Assembly: GCA_964627035.1 (NCBI GenBank)
Contig: CAZVKN010000013.1
Coordinates: 20,079 to 84,078 of the forward strand
Origin: CAZVKN01 sp964627035
GTDB taxonomy: Bacteria > Electryoneota > AABM5-125-24 > Hatepunaeales > Hatepunaeaceae
Length of the DNA stretch: 64,000 nt
Reading direction: 5' to 3'
Of this stretch, positions 63,948-64,000 are shown piece by piece; the first letter of the stretch is position 1; every line of letters begins with the position of its first letter. The notes under the pieces were generated by a model. That model saw nothing but the letters and a program-made list of their open reading frames with translations. It was not told the DNA's origin and did not search any database. The translations under genes were made by a program, and so were the position numbers.

Positions 63948-64000
63948 TTGGTAATTAGTTAAGGTTTTGCACAAAGTTAGTTAGATAATTGACCAAGATT
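63948..64000. repeat. Second copy of the 35.5-kb inverted repeat, runs off window
   Basis: 53 bases identical to the reverse complement of 35551-35603, continuing to the last base of the window. If the unit is complete, the palindrome seen at 35534-35560 should follow immediately beyond the edge. Confidence 0.85.

Overview
The window looks like a piece of a metagenome-assembled or draft chromosome from a Gram-negative, type IX secretion (T9SS)-bearing bacterium of the wider FCB group. The evidence is a full SprA translocon protein (56671-63447, -), a GWxTD-domain protein, and a dozen or so large exported proteins. Most of these end in the YPNPFN-type C-terminal sorting domain (CTD) found in Bacteroidota and in candidate phyla such as Zixibacteria, Marinimicrobia and Cloacimonadota. 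The phylum cannot be fixed from this stretch. A run of exactly 100 Ns (22248-22347) marks a scaffold gap inside a repeat-rich gene.

Layout. 0-10 kb: 5'-proximal part of trigger factor, a small hypothetical, a lipoprotein, a T9SS subtilase and a cyclophilin lipoprotein (all -), then cobalamin adenosyltransferase plus a LIM/DA1-type zinc peptidase, a small membrane-anchored Cys protein and FabG (+), a 35-residue RCKP zinc ribbon and a T9SS protein (-). 10.4-16.5 kb: replication block on the minus strand, dnaA-dnaN-DUF721(DciA-like)-gyrB-mazG, without recF. AT-rich spacers on both sides of dnaA carry DnaA-box-like sites. Genes run mostly leftward to its left and mostly rightward to its right, as expected near oriC. 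16.8-18.1 kb: a heptosyltransferase-like gene and tRNA-Gln(CUG) with its own promoter and terminator.

18.1-43.6 kb is an accessory region: a plus-strand array of T9SS cargo genes (TSDGG propellers, LVIVD propellers, FG-GAP/VCBS repeats) built from interchangeable N-terminal repeats and two CTD subtypes. Between them lie relics, palindromic extragenic repeats, AT-rich inserted genes (lipoprotein, zinc-ribbon membrane protein, DUF2142-like membrane protein), a 5'-truncated arylamine N-acetyltransferase and a B12-binding radical SAM enzyme. Several genes here are broken: a frameshift at about 25.64 kb, a propeller cut by a palindromic repeat at 34.14 kb, and a CTD relic fused to a membrane protein at 40.78 kb.

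43.7-64 kb is mostly core: an outer-membrane-type protein, smc overlapping a GWxTD gene, a c-type cytochrome/porin fusion, an iron block (feoB preceded by a DtxR-type regulator fused to two FeoA domains, with a candidate operator), a zinc-ribbon membrane protein, FabH and SprA. The last 53 bases of the window are an exact inverted copy of sequence just upstream of the truncated acetyltransferase at 35.55-35.60 kb.

No rRNA genes, CRISPR arrays, prophages or intact insertion sequences were seen. The most interesting items are the bacterial LIM-DA1 peptidase, the DtxR-FeoA-FeoA/FeoB unit beside a haem-porin fusion, the modular T9SS cargo array with CTDs and terminator hairpins copied together, and the long-range 53-bp repeat tied to a truncated gene.
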